The notes beneath the pieces were generated by a model, which was not told the DNA's origin, made no database searches, and saw nothing but the letters and a program-made list of their open reading frames with translations. From Dipteris shenzhenensis (taxonomy: Eukaryota; Polypodiophyta; Polypodiopsida; Gleicheniales): a DNA stretch of 64,000 nucleotides. The DNA lies in NCBI GenBank assembly GCA_047967505.1, contig CM106539.1; one strand, given 5' to 3'. Below are positions 11,218 to 23,159 of the stretch, piece by piece. Within the stretch, counting starts at the first letter, position 1; the number at the start of each line of letters is the position of its first letter. The position numbers and the translations under genes were made by a program.

Positions 11218-13330
11218 GACAAAGAGAACTCCAAAATAGATGACTCGGTTGACAATGCCTTGGTAGCTGTTTGGTCATGCTGGTGCAAAATCATCATGGT
11301 AAAGCAAGGGGGCTCATGCAACCATTGATTTGACCAGAACCATAGTTGCAAATTTAGATCCACTACATTTGGTCAGAAACTCTACTATTCAACCTCACTT
11401 GCAGATTTAGTATACCCCTTCTTCATTTTCATCTTCAACAACTCTCTTTGTGCTCTTGCTTGTTGCTATCGCTCCCAAATTCCCATCATCCTTTCTGAGA
11501 CCTCTTCTCCATTGTTGCACCAATCCACTCTCATTACCTAGCCTTTTTTCCAACCATCTTTACTTCTCTATCACCATCTATTCTATGTTTGATAGAAGCA
11601 AAAACAGAGCTCTCTTATTTCCCCGCAATCGATCAAAGACTTTCTAGTGCTCACATGCATCCTAGAAGCCAATCATCTTTTGAAGTTTATGCAACGGCTA
11701 TGGAAGGAGATCTACAATGAGGAGATATTAGAGGATATCCTCAACTCCTACAATGAGGATGACCACAACCTCATCATCAATGATGCCCATGTCAGAATCA
11801 CCTCAGACTTGTTGAAGACGGCCTTCTGGTTGGAGTAGTGCACCACTCCTACAAAGTCGGTAGACACCAAGTGGTGTGACATTTACTTTGAAGATGGAAG
11901 CTATTTATCTCCACAAGGTTACTTGATCTAGTAAGGTGGGTGATGAAAGTTTGAAGCCACTTGCAGATTTTTATTCAAGTTCATCGGATTGAAGGACATG
12001 TGCCAAGGTAGTATGTGTCTTGCATAGTTATTGCAGTAGAGGACCAGGTGATGGTTGACTAGTTCTCTATCTTTGATAAAGCATTTGAGAACTAGTTGCG
12101 AAAGCGATGAACAGGGGCTAGAATCACTACAAACTTGGGCCACATCTCTATATGTTACACCACTAGTTGGTGTCAGGACGGGTGCCTTGGCTAGCGGATG
12201 CATTGCTTCTCTCAAGTGGAGCTAGGCCATTGGGAGTGCAACATGATGAGAAGGAACCATGTAGCCAAGAGGGACAAAATCAGGATAAGCAAGGGTTGGG
12301 TGATTAAGAACAGGCTGACCAGGAGACTGAGCAGGAGGTACCAAAGCAATAGAATAGGCAGAAGCAGAAGTAGGAAGAGCAGCTCAATGGACAGCAAGAG
12401 GGAGAAAAGACCCAAGGTCTAGAGGGAAACAATGCTAAGGGTGCCTCCGAGGGACCAAAGCAAGATAAACCAGAGGGGAACAGCCAGAAGGGCACCTCCG
12501 AGGACAAGGAAATGGAGGAAGGTGAGGAGACAATGGAACAAGACAGTGAAGTGATGCTCAAGGAGAAGAGGGAAGTCTGAGTTGGTGATGCCAAGCCTTC
12601 ACAAAAGATTGAGCAACAGGGAGGTAGCACATCACTGGCTCCACTTATTCTACCTCCACCTCCTTCACCTCTTAAGAGCCTCGTGCATGTGGAACTATTT
12701 CCCCTAGACCCCCTTCTCACCAAGGATGATCATCAAGATCGAACTACCACAAAGAGCCAGTGGAAGGTGCTCAGGGAGAACATGGTGCATGTGGTGCAGG
12801 CCCTGAATTTCTTAGGCAAAATCATTAGATCCCTCCCTAGGTACTTGAGCACAACTTGTTCTTATAAATGAAGTACAAGGAGGAAGTAACTAGATTTTTT
12901 GAAGAGCAGACTGCCAACCTACATCGAACCGAGGAGGATTTATCAGCAGAGTGCAAGTCACTGCAAGAGCAGCTCGAGGGCAAAACCGCAATTAATGAGG
13001 AGTTGATTTATTCCCACTCACAATATAAATGACTCCACTGATCTCTCAATCAAACCCATGAATCTCTCAATCACACCTAATAGAACCTTCTACCACCTAA
13101 CCTGGTCAGACTAACCACCATGTGGTGACACACAAACTCACACTAACCTTATACCCTTTGGTACATCAATTTGTCCAACAAGGATACCCCCTATGTGTAC
13201 ATTGAAGACATGATAAAGATGTTGGCAAAACACCATAGACAATGATGTATCATCGAAGCATTTTTGGGGATCTATTATTTCTCTATGCAGTTAGGCAATG
13301 CCACAAAATCTTTGCAACAGTAAGGAAAAT
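11218..13330 (+). other. unknown ORF remnants, partly coiled-coil
   Basis: Plus-strand fragments: 11647-11838 (LEANHLLKFMQRLWKEIYNE, then RITSDLLKTAFWLE), a Gln/Glu/Lys-rich stretch around 12200-12600, and about 12868-13030, which reads as a charged helix (KYKEEVTRFFEEQTANL and onward) typical of coiled coils. Together they resemble a decayed structural or gag-like protein of a retroelement, but I recognise no named domain. The minus frame 12304-12723 is a shadow of the charged region. Confidence 0.35.
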
Positions 13331-14660
13331 AGAACCCAAGAACTATGAAATTGAGGGAGAGATAATTGTTGCATCTTGAACAATTAGATGTAAAGATAGC
13401 TTTCCTTCATGGGGATCTAGAGAAAAGATTTAGATCAGCAACCACATGGATATGAGGTCAAAGGAAAGAAAAAATTGGTTTGCAAGTTGAAAAGAAGTCT
13501 GTATGGTTTAAAGTAAGCTCCAAGGAAGTGGTAATTTGAAGTTTAACATGTTATGGCAGAATCAGGTTTTGGTAGATGTTATTCAAACCACTGTGTTTAT
13601 TCTCAAAAACTAGATAATGGTAGATACATGATCTTGTTATTGTATGTTCTTCGCATGCTTATTTTGCAGGCTCTAACATATAGGATATAAATGTGCTCAA
13701 AGAGGAAGTTGGCAAGTACATTTGCAATGAAAGGTTTGGGTGCTACAAAGCAAATCCTTGACATGATAATAATAAGAGATAGGAAAAGCCACAAATCGAC
13801 ATTGTCTTAGAGTGAGTACATTAAAAAGGTATTGGAAAGGTTTGAAATGCAGGAAAAGCCACAAATCGACATTATCTCCAAGTGAGGACATTGAAAAGGT
13901 ATTGGAAAGGTTTGAAATGTAGAATGCAAAACTTATTTCTACACCTTTGGCTAATCATTTCAAATTATGCAAGGATATGTCTCCCAAGACATAGGATGAG
14001 ATTTACTATATGTCAAGGGTTCCATATGTATCAACAATTGGTAGCTTGATGTATGCAATGGCATGTGCAAGGCCAAATATTGTACGCAATGGGAGTTGTG
14101 AGCAGACTTTTGAACAATCCATGTAAAGATCATTGGATGGTTGTAAAGTGGATTCTCAAGTATTTGAGAGGTATGACTTCTCATGCATTATGTTTTCAAA
14201 GTTAAAACATTTCTCTACAAGATATTTGATTCAGATATGGTAGCTGATAAAGATGGAAGAAGGAGCACCACCAGGTATGTTTTACTGTAGGTGGAATACT
14301 GGTAAGTTGGGTTTCAAAGTTGCAAAAGGTTGTTGCACTTTCTACAATAGAATCAAAATATGTTGCAGTTGTAGAGTCAAATAAAGAGATTTGGTCACAG
14401 AGTTTTATGGAGAAACTTGGAAACAAGAAATAAAATTGTAGCTTGTATAGTGATAGCCAGAGTGCTATTCATTTTGCAAAGATCTCAGCCTTCCATTCAA
14501 GAACCAAACATATATAGCTTAGATATCATTTCATCCGATTTGTTTTGGAGGATGGACAATTGAAGCTAGAAATGATACACACTAGCCAAAATCCTAGAGA
14601 CATGTTTACTAAGGTGGTAACCAAAATAGTGGAGTTACTATGATTATAGTCCAAGTAGGA
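13330..14660 (+). pseudogene. Ty1/copia reverse transcriptase and RNase H remnant
   Basis: In shifting frames the region reads QLDVK-AFLHGDLE near 13380, KLVCKLKRSLYGLK near 13480, then the copia RNase H pattern around 14310-14620: VVALSTIESKYVAV, SDSQSAIHFAK, FHSRTKHI and IHTSQNPRDMFTK. A local duplication at about 13790-13910 repeats GGAAAAGCCACAAATCGACA. Many stops are present. A purine-rich tract (CCAAGTAGGAGAT) directly precedes the LTR at 14664, as expected for the polypurine tract. No gag or integrase is seen, so it is 5' truncated. Confidence 0.8.
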
Positions 14661-14663
14661 GAT

Positions 14664-15135
14664 TGTTGTATGTGTAGCTTGCTCTTATTTTAGAGATTGT
14701 ATTTGGGCCGTGCTTTGGACCCATGCATGTTTATACCCATCCCATGAAGGGGGGGTGGGGGGCAATGCCCCCCCTAGTAATGTTGTCGACGAGCCAGCGA
14801 CATGCATTAGGCCCCCCTTGGCAAGGCTTTAGGGCTAGCACCACCGAAGCCAAAAATACATGAAAAGTGGTGCATGAGCTCATGAATTGTGACATCAAAA
14901 TTTTAAGATAAGGGTGTGGCTAACACAATAGGAGAGTAGTGGATATATTTCTTGTATCTTGTATCTTCTCATTGGATAAGAAAAATGTAGGACTAGATCT
15001 TTCTTCGTGGACGTAGCCCACACTGGGTGAAACCACATATATCGTGTCTCTCTGTCTCTTCGATTCTGTGCGCTTTTTGTATTTTATGCATTTTGCTTCT
15101 TACATTTTTGCTCTGTTATCGCATTGTTCCTAACA
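14664..15135 (+). repeat. 3' LTR of the copia element
   Basis: Starts TGTTGTATG right after the polypurine tract and ends TTCCTAACA, giving TG...CA ends with a short inverted repeat (TGTT/AACA) over 472 bp. Near 14754-14770 a GGGGGGC-AAT-GCCCCCC hairpin is present. The distal part (about 15030-15090) has the CT-rich TGTCTCTCTGTCTCTTCG stretch usual in copia U5. No 5' partner LTR was found in the window. Confidence 0.75.
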
Positions 15136-15539
15136 CAGATTCCAAGGCATGAAGAGATTTAGTTGCATAAATGAACTCTATTAAATCCCTATCAAATAAA
15201 TATTTATTATTGTAACTTTTGGCAAACCATTATTTTTGCAACATCAGTTCATTATCCAAGATCCTTTAAGCTATTCCTTGTCTCTTATGAGTATTTCTAT
15301 ACCTTCAAAAATGGCCACTAGAGTAGTTCGGTCTTCTTTGTTGATGGATCCCACACCACTTTTTTCATGATGTTGATCTCAAATATGACTTCCGGGTCGT
15401 CGTCCACAATTTGGACCATAGGTGTGTTTGGCATCTTTCTAGCCATCTTTTTCCTTTTCAGCTTCTATCAATCGTACTCTTGGACTTTTGAACATTTGTT
15501 CCACCAATGTCCCTCTCCCAAGCAAAAAAATCAATTCTA
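15136..15539. other. short unclassified spacer
   Basis: Sequence between the copia LTR and the minus-strand gypsy gag. I see no coding or repeat signal in it. Confidence 0.4.
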
Positions 15540-16740
15540 TAGTTGATTACCACTGTGACCACCACCTTCTTGATGGTAGCACTACCTCCTCTATCGCCGC
15601 CACCTCTACATGAAGGGTGTTCCTAGGGCTCCGCATTCCTTGATTGGTTTATATGAAGCTCCTAGATCAATGGCCATATGGGCTGGCCATTGCATATGCT
15701 TTTGCACTCTTTGACCCCATCCGTTGTAATGGTAGCTTGTTGTTGTGTGTGTATTTTTCATATAGATTGCACACCATTTTTCATTCAAAGCACATTCCAT
15801 TGTAGAATGGCAAAGATTTTGACAATTGATGCACTAGAGGTCCATCCTTCTTTTTCCCAGTGAGTGTCCTTCAGACACTATAGAGCTCCATTTTCCTCTC
15901 TTAGAGGCCTTCTTGGGCTTCTTCTCTCCCTTGGCTTCCAACTCCTCACTACTACTATCTTCATCAAAATTCTCATCCGACCTCTCTTCTTCAAACTTTT
16001 CATCACTAGTTTTGTGCTTCTTCTTTGAGGATCTCTTTTTGTTTTACCTTTTCCTTTAGACAACTTGTGATGTTTCGTTGCCTGTCCTTGAAGTGCATCA
16101 CTCACATGGATCGCTTGCTCCACCACATCATTCAGTGGCATGGTTACTTTATCTACTATCACCACCGCCGTCTGCACATCTTATGCCAACCCAACAATGA
16201 AATATTCATTCAGCACTTCTGCCACATGTTGCTAGGCTAACAGGGACTCTTTGTTGCAAGAGCTGCCCATCTTGATCGCCCTGCCCCAAAATCTGCAATC
16301 CTTCTAAAGTATGCGGAAGCATTTTCTCTTTACAAAACCACCTTAAGAATGCAATTCTAATAGCATTGTAGAATGTAAAGTAGTTTACAAGGAACTCCAC
16401 TAGCCATTGTGACACCTTTCCCTCTATGAGTTGACTCGAATACAGCCTCCTTTTGCATGACATCCACCACACCCAACATGTTGAGGGCATAGTTATTGTC
16501 GAGCTGATGCACATGTGCATTTGGATCACATCTCTGGATTTCCCCAAAAGCTTTGTATATTTGACATTTGATACCACCACCAGTGGAACCGCAAGTGCAT
16601 CCACCGGTCTGCCTCCTGCTATCAAAGATTGGTAATTTTGGAACAATCCTCTTACCACCGACCATGCTTGCTTCATGATTAATGAGGAAGTTTCTCTCAA
16701 TACCCTCCACTTTCCCAAAACAAGCTATAGAGCAAGAAGC
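15540..16740 (-). pseudogene. Ty3/gypsy gag remnant (minus strand)
   Basis: Read on the minus strand from 16740, frames show KLPIFD, then YKAFGEIQRCDPNAHV, then a capsid-like stretch (FYNAIRIAFLRWF, then LQQRVPVSLAT). A Lys/Glu-rich linker follows (about 15880-16080). A cysteine-rich end (CINCQNF, then KWCAIYMKNTHTTTSYHY, about 15740-15830) resembles a decayed zinc knuckle. Frames change several times (for example 16206-16718 versus 16357-16710), so it is a pseudogene. Confidence 0.6.
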
Positions 16741-17003
16741 ATTTTGTGGTCCATTTCACCCCTACACATAAGTGCACAAGTTATGAATTAAAATCTCACC
16801 AAACTATCCCAGTCTAGCTTTTCAAGAAAAAAAGGTTGGAACCCCACCCATCACTCCATGTTCACAATCTCTTTCATTGTCTTGTGATTGCGATAAACCC
16901 TTACCCAAACATGCTGGATATTGGAGCATTCAGTATCTAGGTAAACCCTTACCTAAACATGCTAGATGTTGGAGCATCCAATCACTTTAGCAAGAATAGT
17001 GAA

Positions 17004-17005
<2 letters not shown>

Positions 17006-17054
<49 letters not shown>
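17006..17054. repeat. (CT)n microsatellite
   Basis: An uninterrupted CT dinucleotide run of about 48 bp, flanked by unclassified DNA (16741-17800) in which I see no gene. That flank does contain a duplicated phrase (CCTAAACATGCTGGATATTGGAGCA-type) at about 16895-16980. Confidence 0.9.
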
Positions 17055-17057
<3 letters not shown>

Positions 17058-17799
17058 TGGCTAAACTTGCCCTAGAACAGAAAGATATATCAGCTATGCA
17101 AGGCAACACAACAATGTAGAAAACAAAAGATAATTGGACAGAAGCTAGTCAGAATGTATTACGAGCTCAAAAGGTATTCTTCAAGGAAAAAATAGATACA
17201 ACAGAGAAAGATAGATGCAAAAGCTTTCCTCTTTCAACAACATACAACCATGCAATTGTGCATGGGATCAACATCTGATTAGCATCTAGCTTGCCAAAGG
17301 GAATACATGGTCTGAAATCCTAGTCAGAGCAGTCTAACCGCCATATCTCAAGATACCGTTATGCAACAGGAGTTATAACTACCCTAGCCACTCATCTATA
17401 TGACTTGTGACCTTCCAACTGCTACGTGGCTCTACTTAGCCTAGGTGCCTGAATACCCCTCAACACCTGGCACTGTCGGTGGGAAGCTCTTTTTTGGAAC
17501 AAAAAAGTGCAGACACAAACCCTTCTTAACATCCATGGTGTAGGTTCTGTTGATTACAATGGTACCATTTCATGGCTACATGCCAAGGTGGGGAACCCAA
17601 GCAGTATAATGTCATCCATGCTAGTTCATACAAAATGAATAAAGTAGAACCATGCATGAATCAGCATGTTCACATTCCACAAGCATAGAATGGATACATC
17701 GCTCAGATCAAGCAAAAGAAAATATGTCGATGAAGCTTCAACATCTGCAACATATGTCGATGTAAAGTCCTCAAAGAAATCCTTGATGCTTCTCTGAAA

Positions 17800-20100
17800 A
17801 ATCTGCATTTGCCCTTGATTAAGCATCCCAAATTCTAAATTTTGAATCAGCTTTAGTCCCTTGGTTGAATTCTGATTTTTGTCTAGAATCTACCATAATA
17901 GGATTGTCGGAACTAGCTGGACTATCATCAGATTGCTTGTCCATATTATGCCAACTTTCTAATCATAATTTGCTGAATAAAATATCACAAAATTTCCTTG
18001 ATACTTTCAAAACATGTCAAAACTGTTTGCTGAGTTTCTATTTGTTGTTTTTCCTTTCCCCAAGCTTGCATTTGCTGTATTCTTTGACCTTGATCACTTG
18101 CCAAGTGTCTACATATTTTTGGTATGAACTAGAGGTGATTAGAGGACTCTTTCGGGCTGTTTCAACTCCATTTTTGGCTCTTCTAGCTTTGGGTTAAGCT
18201 CTTCCATTTACCCTCATCTTTCATCCTTTGCATTGTATAAATATCAGCATAAACATCAGTATCGTCTTTGTTTGCATTTGTTTCTGAATTTTCAGTTTAT
18301 GCTTTTGCACTCAAGTCCTCCGAAACAATTGGATCTTTGCCAACAAGGGGATCTAAATATAAACCGAAATCTGATTGCATAGCATCATTATTTGCATCAA
18401 AATAATCATTCTCAAACTTAGTATAAGTATCAAAGATTATCTCGGATGTGTCATCCATCAAATCTAGAACTTTTATTTATAAAACCACCTCCATGAGTGA
18501 TTCTTTCGAAACATTGTCTGCATCATTTTCTTCACCCAATAACTGGGCTGAATTCATTTGCATTTTGCCATTTGAAATTTGATTTTTTGTCTGAAACACT
18601 ATTGGTTTCATTTCATTTCACTTGGATAGATCTTTTAAGCCCTCAACACTTTCTAGAAGCTAATCAATAATCTGATTATGCTCAAAAGAAAGAAGAAACC
18701 TCATAATCTCATTATCATCACCATCAAACAATTATTCTTTAGCCTTCTTTGGATCTAACTTCTCTTCTTTTCTTACCTCTTCTTCATCATTCTGAATCTA
18801 GACCATCTCTGTATCCCTTTCATCATTGCTTGTATCCTCATCATCATTTTTAGCTTTCATGCATTGCCAAACATTGGAAATAGATGCTTGATCATCTAAA
18901 ATAACTTCTTAACTATGTAGGACTGATGTCAGACATTTGCTTTACTCATGTGATCAAATTGGTCATCCAACATAGCATTCTCATCCTTGATGGACAATAG
19001 GAATTGCTCAATAATAGCATCTTCCTCACATACATATTTGTCAACTTGCATATTAGCATCAGAAACATTATGAGCTAAAATAGCATCATCATCATTGGCA
19101 TTCATATTATGACTCATTTCAAGCTATGGTCATTGATCCATTGATCCACACCAAAGAGAAAAACCATTTGGACTTGAGCTTTTGGCATAGTCCTCAAGAT
19201 CTTCATTATTCGCATCAAAAGTTGCAATCTTGAAATAAATATCAGAAAAAAAATTAACCTCATTATTTGGACATACTTTGGCATGATTGGTTTGAATCGG
19301 ATTAGGAAGGTACCCCAAACCTCGCTTGTTATATGGACCTCTGTAGTCAAGCTCATCAAATATTGCATGTGGATTGATCTTCTCTTGCTTCCACATCACA
19401 TCAATGGCAAAAGATGGTGCAAAGGCATAGCATGCACACTCAGCATATGACTCTTTTGAATTTTGATCACCTTCAATGAGATAACAATCATCTTTATCAT
19501 CATTTATTGATCCAAGTTCTTCTTGCTCCATTTGTTAATGAAGAAACCCAAAACTTATAGGCATTAGATATTCATGCATACTTGAACTTTTAGACCTGTC
19601 AGAATTATCATTTGACTGTTCGGAATCACTGTCTGACTTTTTCAAGTTGTCTGCCAACTGTTGCAGCTTACTATTAGGACTGTAATTAGATTGTTGTCTA
19701 GCTGTTTGGAATGGATGTAGACTTAGGTATGTTCTGAAAGACCAATTTGCTGATTATGGACAAAATTAATCATTGCAAATCTTACCACCATCTTTAGAAT
19801 CTGAGTCGAAATTTGAATCATTGTCCTCTTCATGAGAATACTCAAATTGCAATATTTGAACCCTTTGTTGCAGCTCTAGGATGTCAGAAAGATATTGATT
19901 AGACCTCTAATCACCTTGATGGAATTTGGTATGCCAAGATTTTGGCTTCTCGAGCAAAGCTAAATATTCTACAATTTTGCCCAATAGTTTGTTGGCCTTT
20001 CGGACTGATTATGCTTCAAATATTGCCAGAAAGATCTCATAGAACTTCAGCTCCAATAGATCAACACAATTTTTTTGGGATGACAATGTTGCTTGCAATG
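17800..20100 (-). pseudogene. acidic ORF remnants of unknown retroelement type
   Basis: The minus strand carries two better frames, 19130-19531 (133 codons) and 18929-19117 (62 codons), and an Asp/Glu/Asn-rich bias extends through 17800-20100 with frequent stops. The larger frame has CYAFAPSFAIDVMW and YNKRGLGYLPNP; the GLGY phrase recalls a G-patch, but too little is preserved to claim it. The strand agrees with the gypsy gag downstream at 15.5-16.7 kb, so both may derive from one element. I assign no function. Confidence 0.35.
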
Positions 20101-20180
20101 CTTGCACAAATTTAGATAACAATCTTTTTCCTTACGAGATTAAAATTTGCAAACATCAAACAATGCATTCTCCGATACTT

Positions 20181-21116
20181 GTTTTTTTTCTCAAAAAGAT
20201 TACTTCATTAAGTATGAATGAAAACCGCAAGAGCAATCTCAAATGCAGGAGTACATCATGAGAAAAAAACCCAACTCAAAATGAGCCAAAAATCCAAGGC
20301 GAAGGCTGAAAGTGCCACCTCAACCTTAAAGGAGACTCAAAGAAGAAAGGAGATCCTCTCCAGACTCTGAAAAAAGTACCTCTCCTGGCAGTAGTTGCTC
20401 TCCCAGATGGCCACCAAGGTATGTATAGTATCCATCCATATACTAGCCATAGACTGGGATGGGTGAACCTGAGAACCCTCCATCACCTCTGTACATCTGA
20501 CCCTCCAAATACGCCAAGCTGCAATGCTAGCCAGAATCTCCCAAGATGTGTCCACTAAGGCATGAGAAGCTTTGAAAGGAGTAAGATAACATCCTGGAGA
20601 GAACAAGACTCAGTAGCTACTCTCCCAGATGGCCACCAAGATATGTATAGTATCCGTCCATATACTAGCCATAAACTGGGACGGGTGAACCTGAGAACCC
20701 TCCATCACCTCTGTACATCTAACCCTCCAAATATGCCAAGCTGCAATGCTAGCCAGAATCTCCCAAGATGTGTCCACTAAGGCATGAGAAGCTTTGAAAG
20801 GAGTAAAGATAACATCCTAGAGAGAACAAGACTCTATAGAGTGTCGTCATATAATGAATGCTGAGTCTAAATCATGTTCCTCAAAAACCACCTGAGGGCT
20901 AGTAAGAGACAACCATGCCACTGATCCCCAAGTCATGAAGAAGGGTGCTCCATGAAAAATGCTTAAAATCCTAGCAACACCCTTCCAGATCGTCCTCGCA
21001 TGTCTACACTCCCAGAGGCAATGTTGAACTGACTCAACGGCTGCATGGCATCGAGGACAAGTAGGATCAACTCCGAACCTAGATCTCCATAGGTTCACTG
21101 CAATCCCTCCATGCAT
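20181..21116 (-). pseudogene. 5'-truncated L1-type LINE, ORF2 C terminus
   Basis: On the minus strand, 21116-20847 encodes the zf-RVT region (CPRCHAAVESVQHCLWEC, then HARTIWKG), and 20606-20337 encodes the distal tail (WEILASIAAWRIW). Both align with the ORF2 end of the LINE at 29.3-34.3 kb (CQMCFQESSSLKHCLWSC; WEIIGSIAGWHIW), so the two are one family. The 3' end is an A-tail, seen as T8 at plus 20182-20189, and like the 29-kb copy it is preceded by a TTTTTG.G sequence. Endonuclease and RT are absent. Confidence 0.8.
20389..20832. repeat. 222-bp direct tandem duplication inside the LINE
   Basis: The block starting GTAGTTGCTCTCCCAGATGG (20391) recurs at 20613 with few differences, a period of 222 bp. 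This equals 74 codons, so the duplication is in frame with the LINE ORF2 tail. It is specific to this copy; the 29-kb relative has only one unit. Confidence 0.85.
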
Positions 21117-23159
21117 AGAAAGGCAAAAGAAAAGAGTGATCTTTCTATTCCTGAGGGATTTCTAGAGCCTCCTCCAAGAGTTTTTATGCACTTCTGCAAA
21201 AATCTGAAAACTATCCCAATGAGGAGCTTTAGAGGGCCTTCAACCTCTGCTGCTAAGTTGAAATCTCTTTGCATTTTTTACTATGTAATGAAAGAAGGGG
21301 ATGCTCTTCTCTCGGTTCCCTTCATCTATCCACTAACACTCCCCTGGGTCCCACTGTAAGAACCTAATGGGGGAACCACCATATAACCAAAGTCTCGAAG
21401 ACCCAAGTTCCAAGAAAAGAGAGTAAGTTTTGGAATCTATCCAAGAAGCTTTCATGGAGGTTGAGGTGAGATATCCTTTGGAACAATGCAAGATAGTGGA
21501 AATGACAAGATCTAAAATTTTTAAGAGTTTGTGAAGTTATGGGATCTATCCAAGTAGATTTTATGGAGGTTGAGGTTAGAGCAACATGATTTCAAAGAGC
21601 TTGTGAAGTTTTGGGATCTATCCAAATAGCTTTCATGGAGGTTGAGGTGAGATATCCTTTGGAACAATGCAAGGCAATGGAAATTACGAGATTTTAAATT
21701 GAAGCAAAATACATTCTTAAAGATGAGATCAAGAAATTGAAAAAACCATTAGCATTGATGAAGGATGCTCCTATGGGTCCAAGTCTTCGTAAGAGGAAGT
21801 TGCATCCACTCGATGAAATATCCAAGAAAAGTGGTCATTGGAAGCATCAAGTGAGAGCTTGCAAGACTATTCTATAACTTTTGCATGTCCATGATGAACA
21901 TCCGATGCTATGGGTGAAGTGTTTACAAAAAAAATGTTGGAGTCTACTATACAACATCCCAAATTCAAAAGTCTAAAATCAAGGATAACATCTGAGTCAA
22001 TCAGAAAAGTTCTGGAGCAATTCATTGCAACTAATGCATAGGGAGTCTATGATACTACTGGGATAAGTACGAGGGCATATCATCTCATGTTTCAGAGCTT
22101 AAAAAAGCATGCCTTTATATAGGAACAAAAGTTAAAGCCTTGCTTCCGAAACCAACTGATGTTGATAAGGCAAATCATGCTTTCAATTTGGGTATACTTG
22201 ATTTAGTTGGCAAGCCTCGGCATGTATGCAGTACGCTAACTATGAAAGGGAAAGCTGGATAGTCAAAAGAATTGAAACTCACAGTCAACAACAACTTTCT
22301 AATGGATGTTCAAAGAGTTTTTCAACCGATGGTGAAGTTTTATGATATGCCTATGGAAGAATGCAATGGTCAACTAAAGATTGTATTGAAGCTTGATGAA
22401 GTGAGGTTGTCAAAGGTCAAAAATTGAAAAGAGTCAATTTGACATTGATGAATAGAATACTAGACCTTCAAGTTGAGCTTAATGATGCAAAGTAGTTCAG
22501 CATGTAATTAGAACACAGAAGATTTGGTGGCTAGCTGCATTTGAGGTAACATGGAAATTTGAATTTTGATTTGGTAGTTTAAAATTCTTAGAATATTTTA
22601 AAATAGAATGTGAGTTGGTTTTACAGGTTCCAAAGGAGTCACATTCAATTTTGAAGTGGTTCTTTGACTAGACCGATATCCCAAGTGTGATCAAAGGTCA
22701 TAACAATGGTGAGCTACTTGAAGTTGAGGGCTATGGATCCTACTGTGTAGGATCTTGCTGCTAGCCTCAATACTATTAAATGTATGTTTGTGGCACATGG
22801 AGCAAATACAAGGCATCCTTGTCCATTGTGCATTTAAACAAGAGTACCATCGCATGCAGGTAAAAAGAACAAAAAGCAATGGGCTTGTGAACTTGCAAAG
22901 ATCGATCAAACTAAGGCATCAGATCGTGATGTTTCAAGAAAAGATCCATCATGGAGCCCAATCCTTGAAATTCCTCTTGAGAGAGTACACATTTGTGCTC
23001 TTCATGTTATTTGTTAGAATAATTGAAAAGCTGGTGAACTTGTATATTGTTGATGTGTATAATTTAAAGCCACAACCAGTGAGAGGATGATTGCAAGAAT
23101 TGAAAAGGTACTTTCAGATATGGGACTACACTCTGGGCAAGTCAAGATTACAACAGCAA
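21117..23159. other. degenerate coding-like DNA with a threefold repeat
   Basis: Between 21425 and 21700 the phrase GGATCTATCCAA..AG..TT followed by CATGGAGGTTGAGGT occurs three times (about 21434, 21541, 21617). From 21700 to 22500 the plus strand reads like a decayed Lys-rich protein with many stops (for example KDEIKKLKKPLALMKDAPMG). I recognise no domain. The frames at 22691-23090 overlap antisense and are not supported. Confidence 0.35.

Noticed and set aside
16206-16718. Single 170-codon gag protein
   Set aside because: The gag-like residues switch frame with 16357-16710, so neither frame alone is a protein; kept as a pseudogene.
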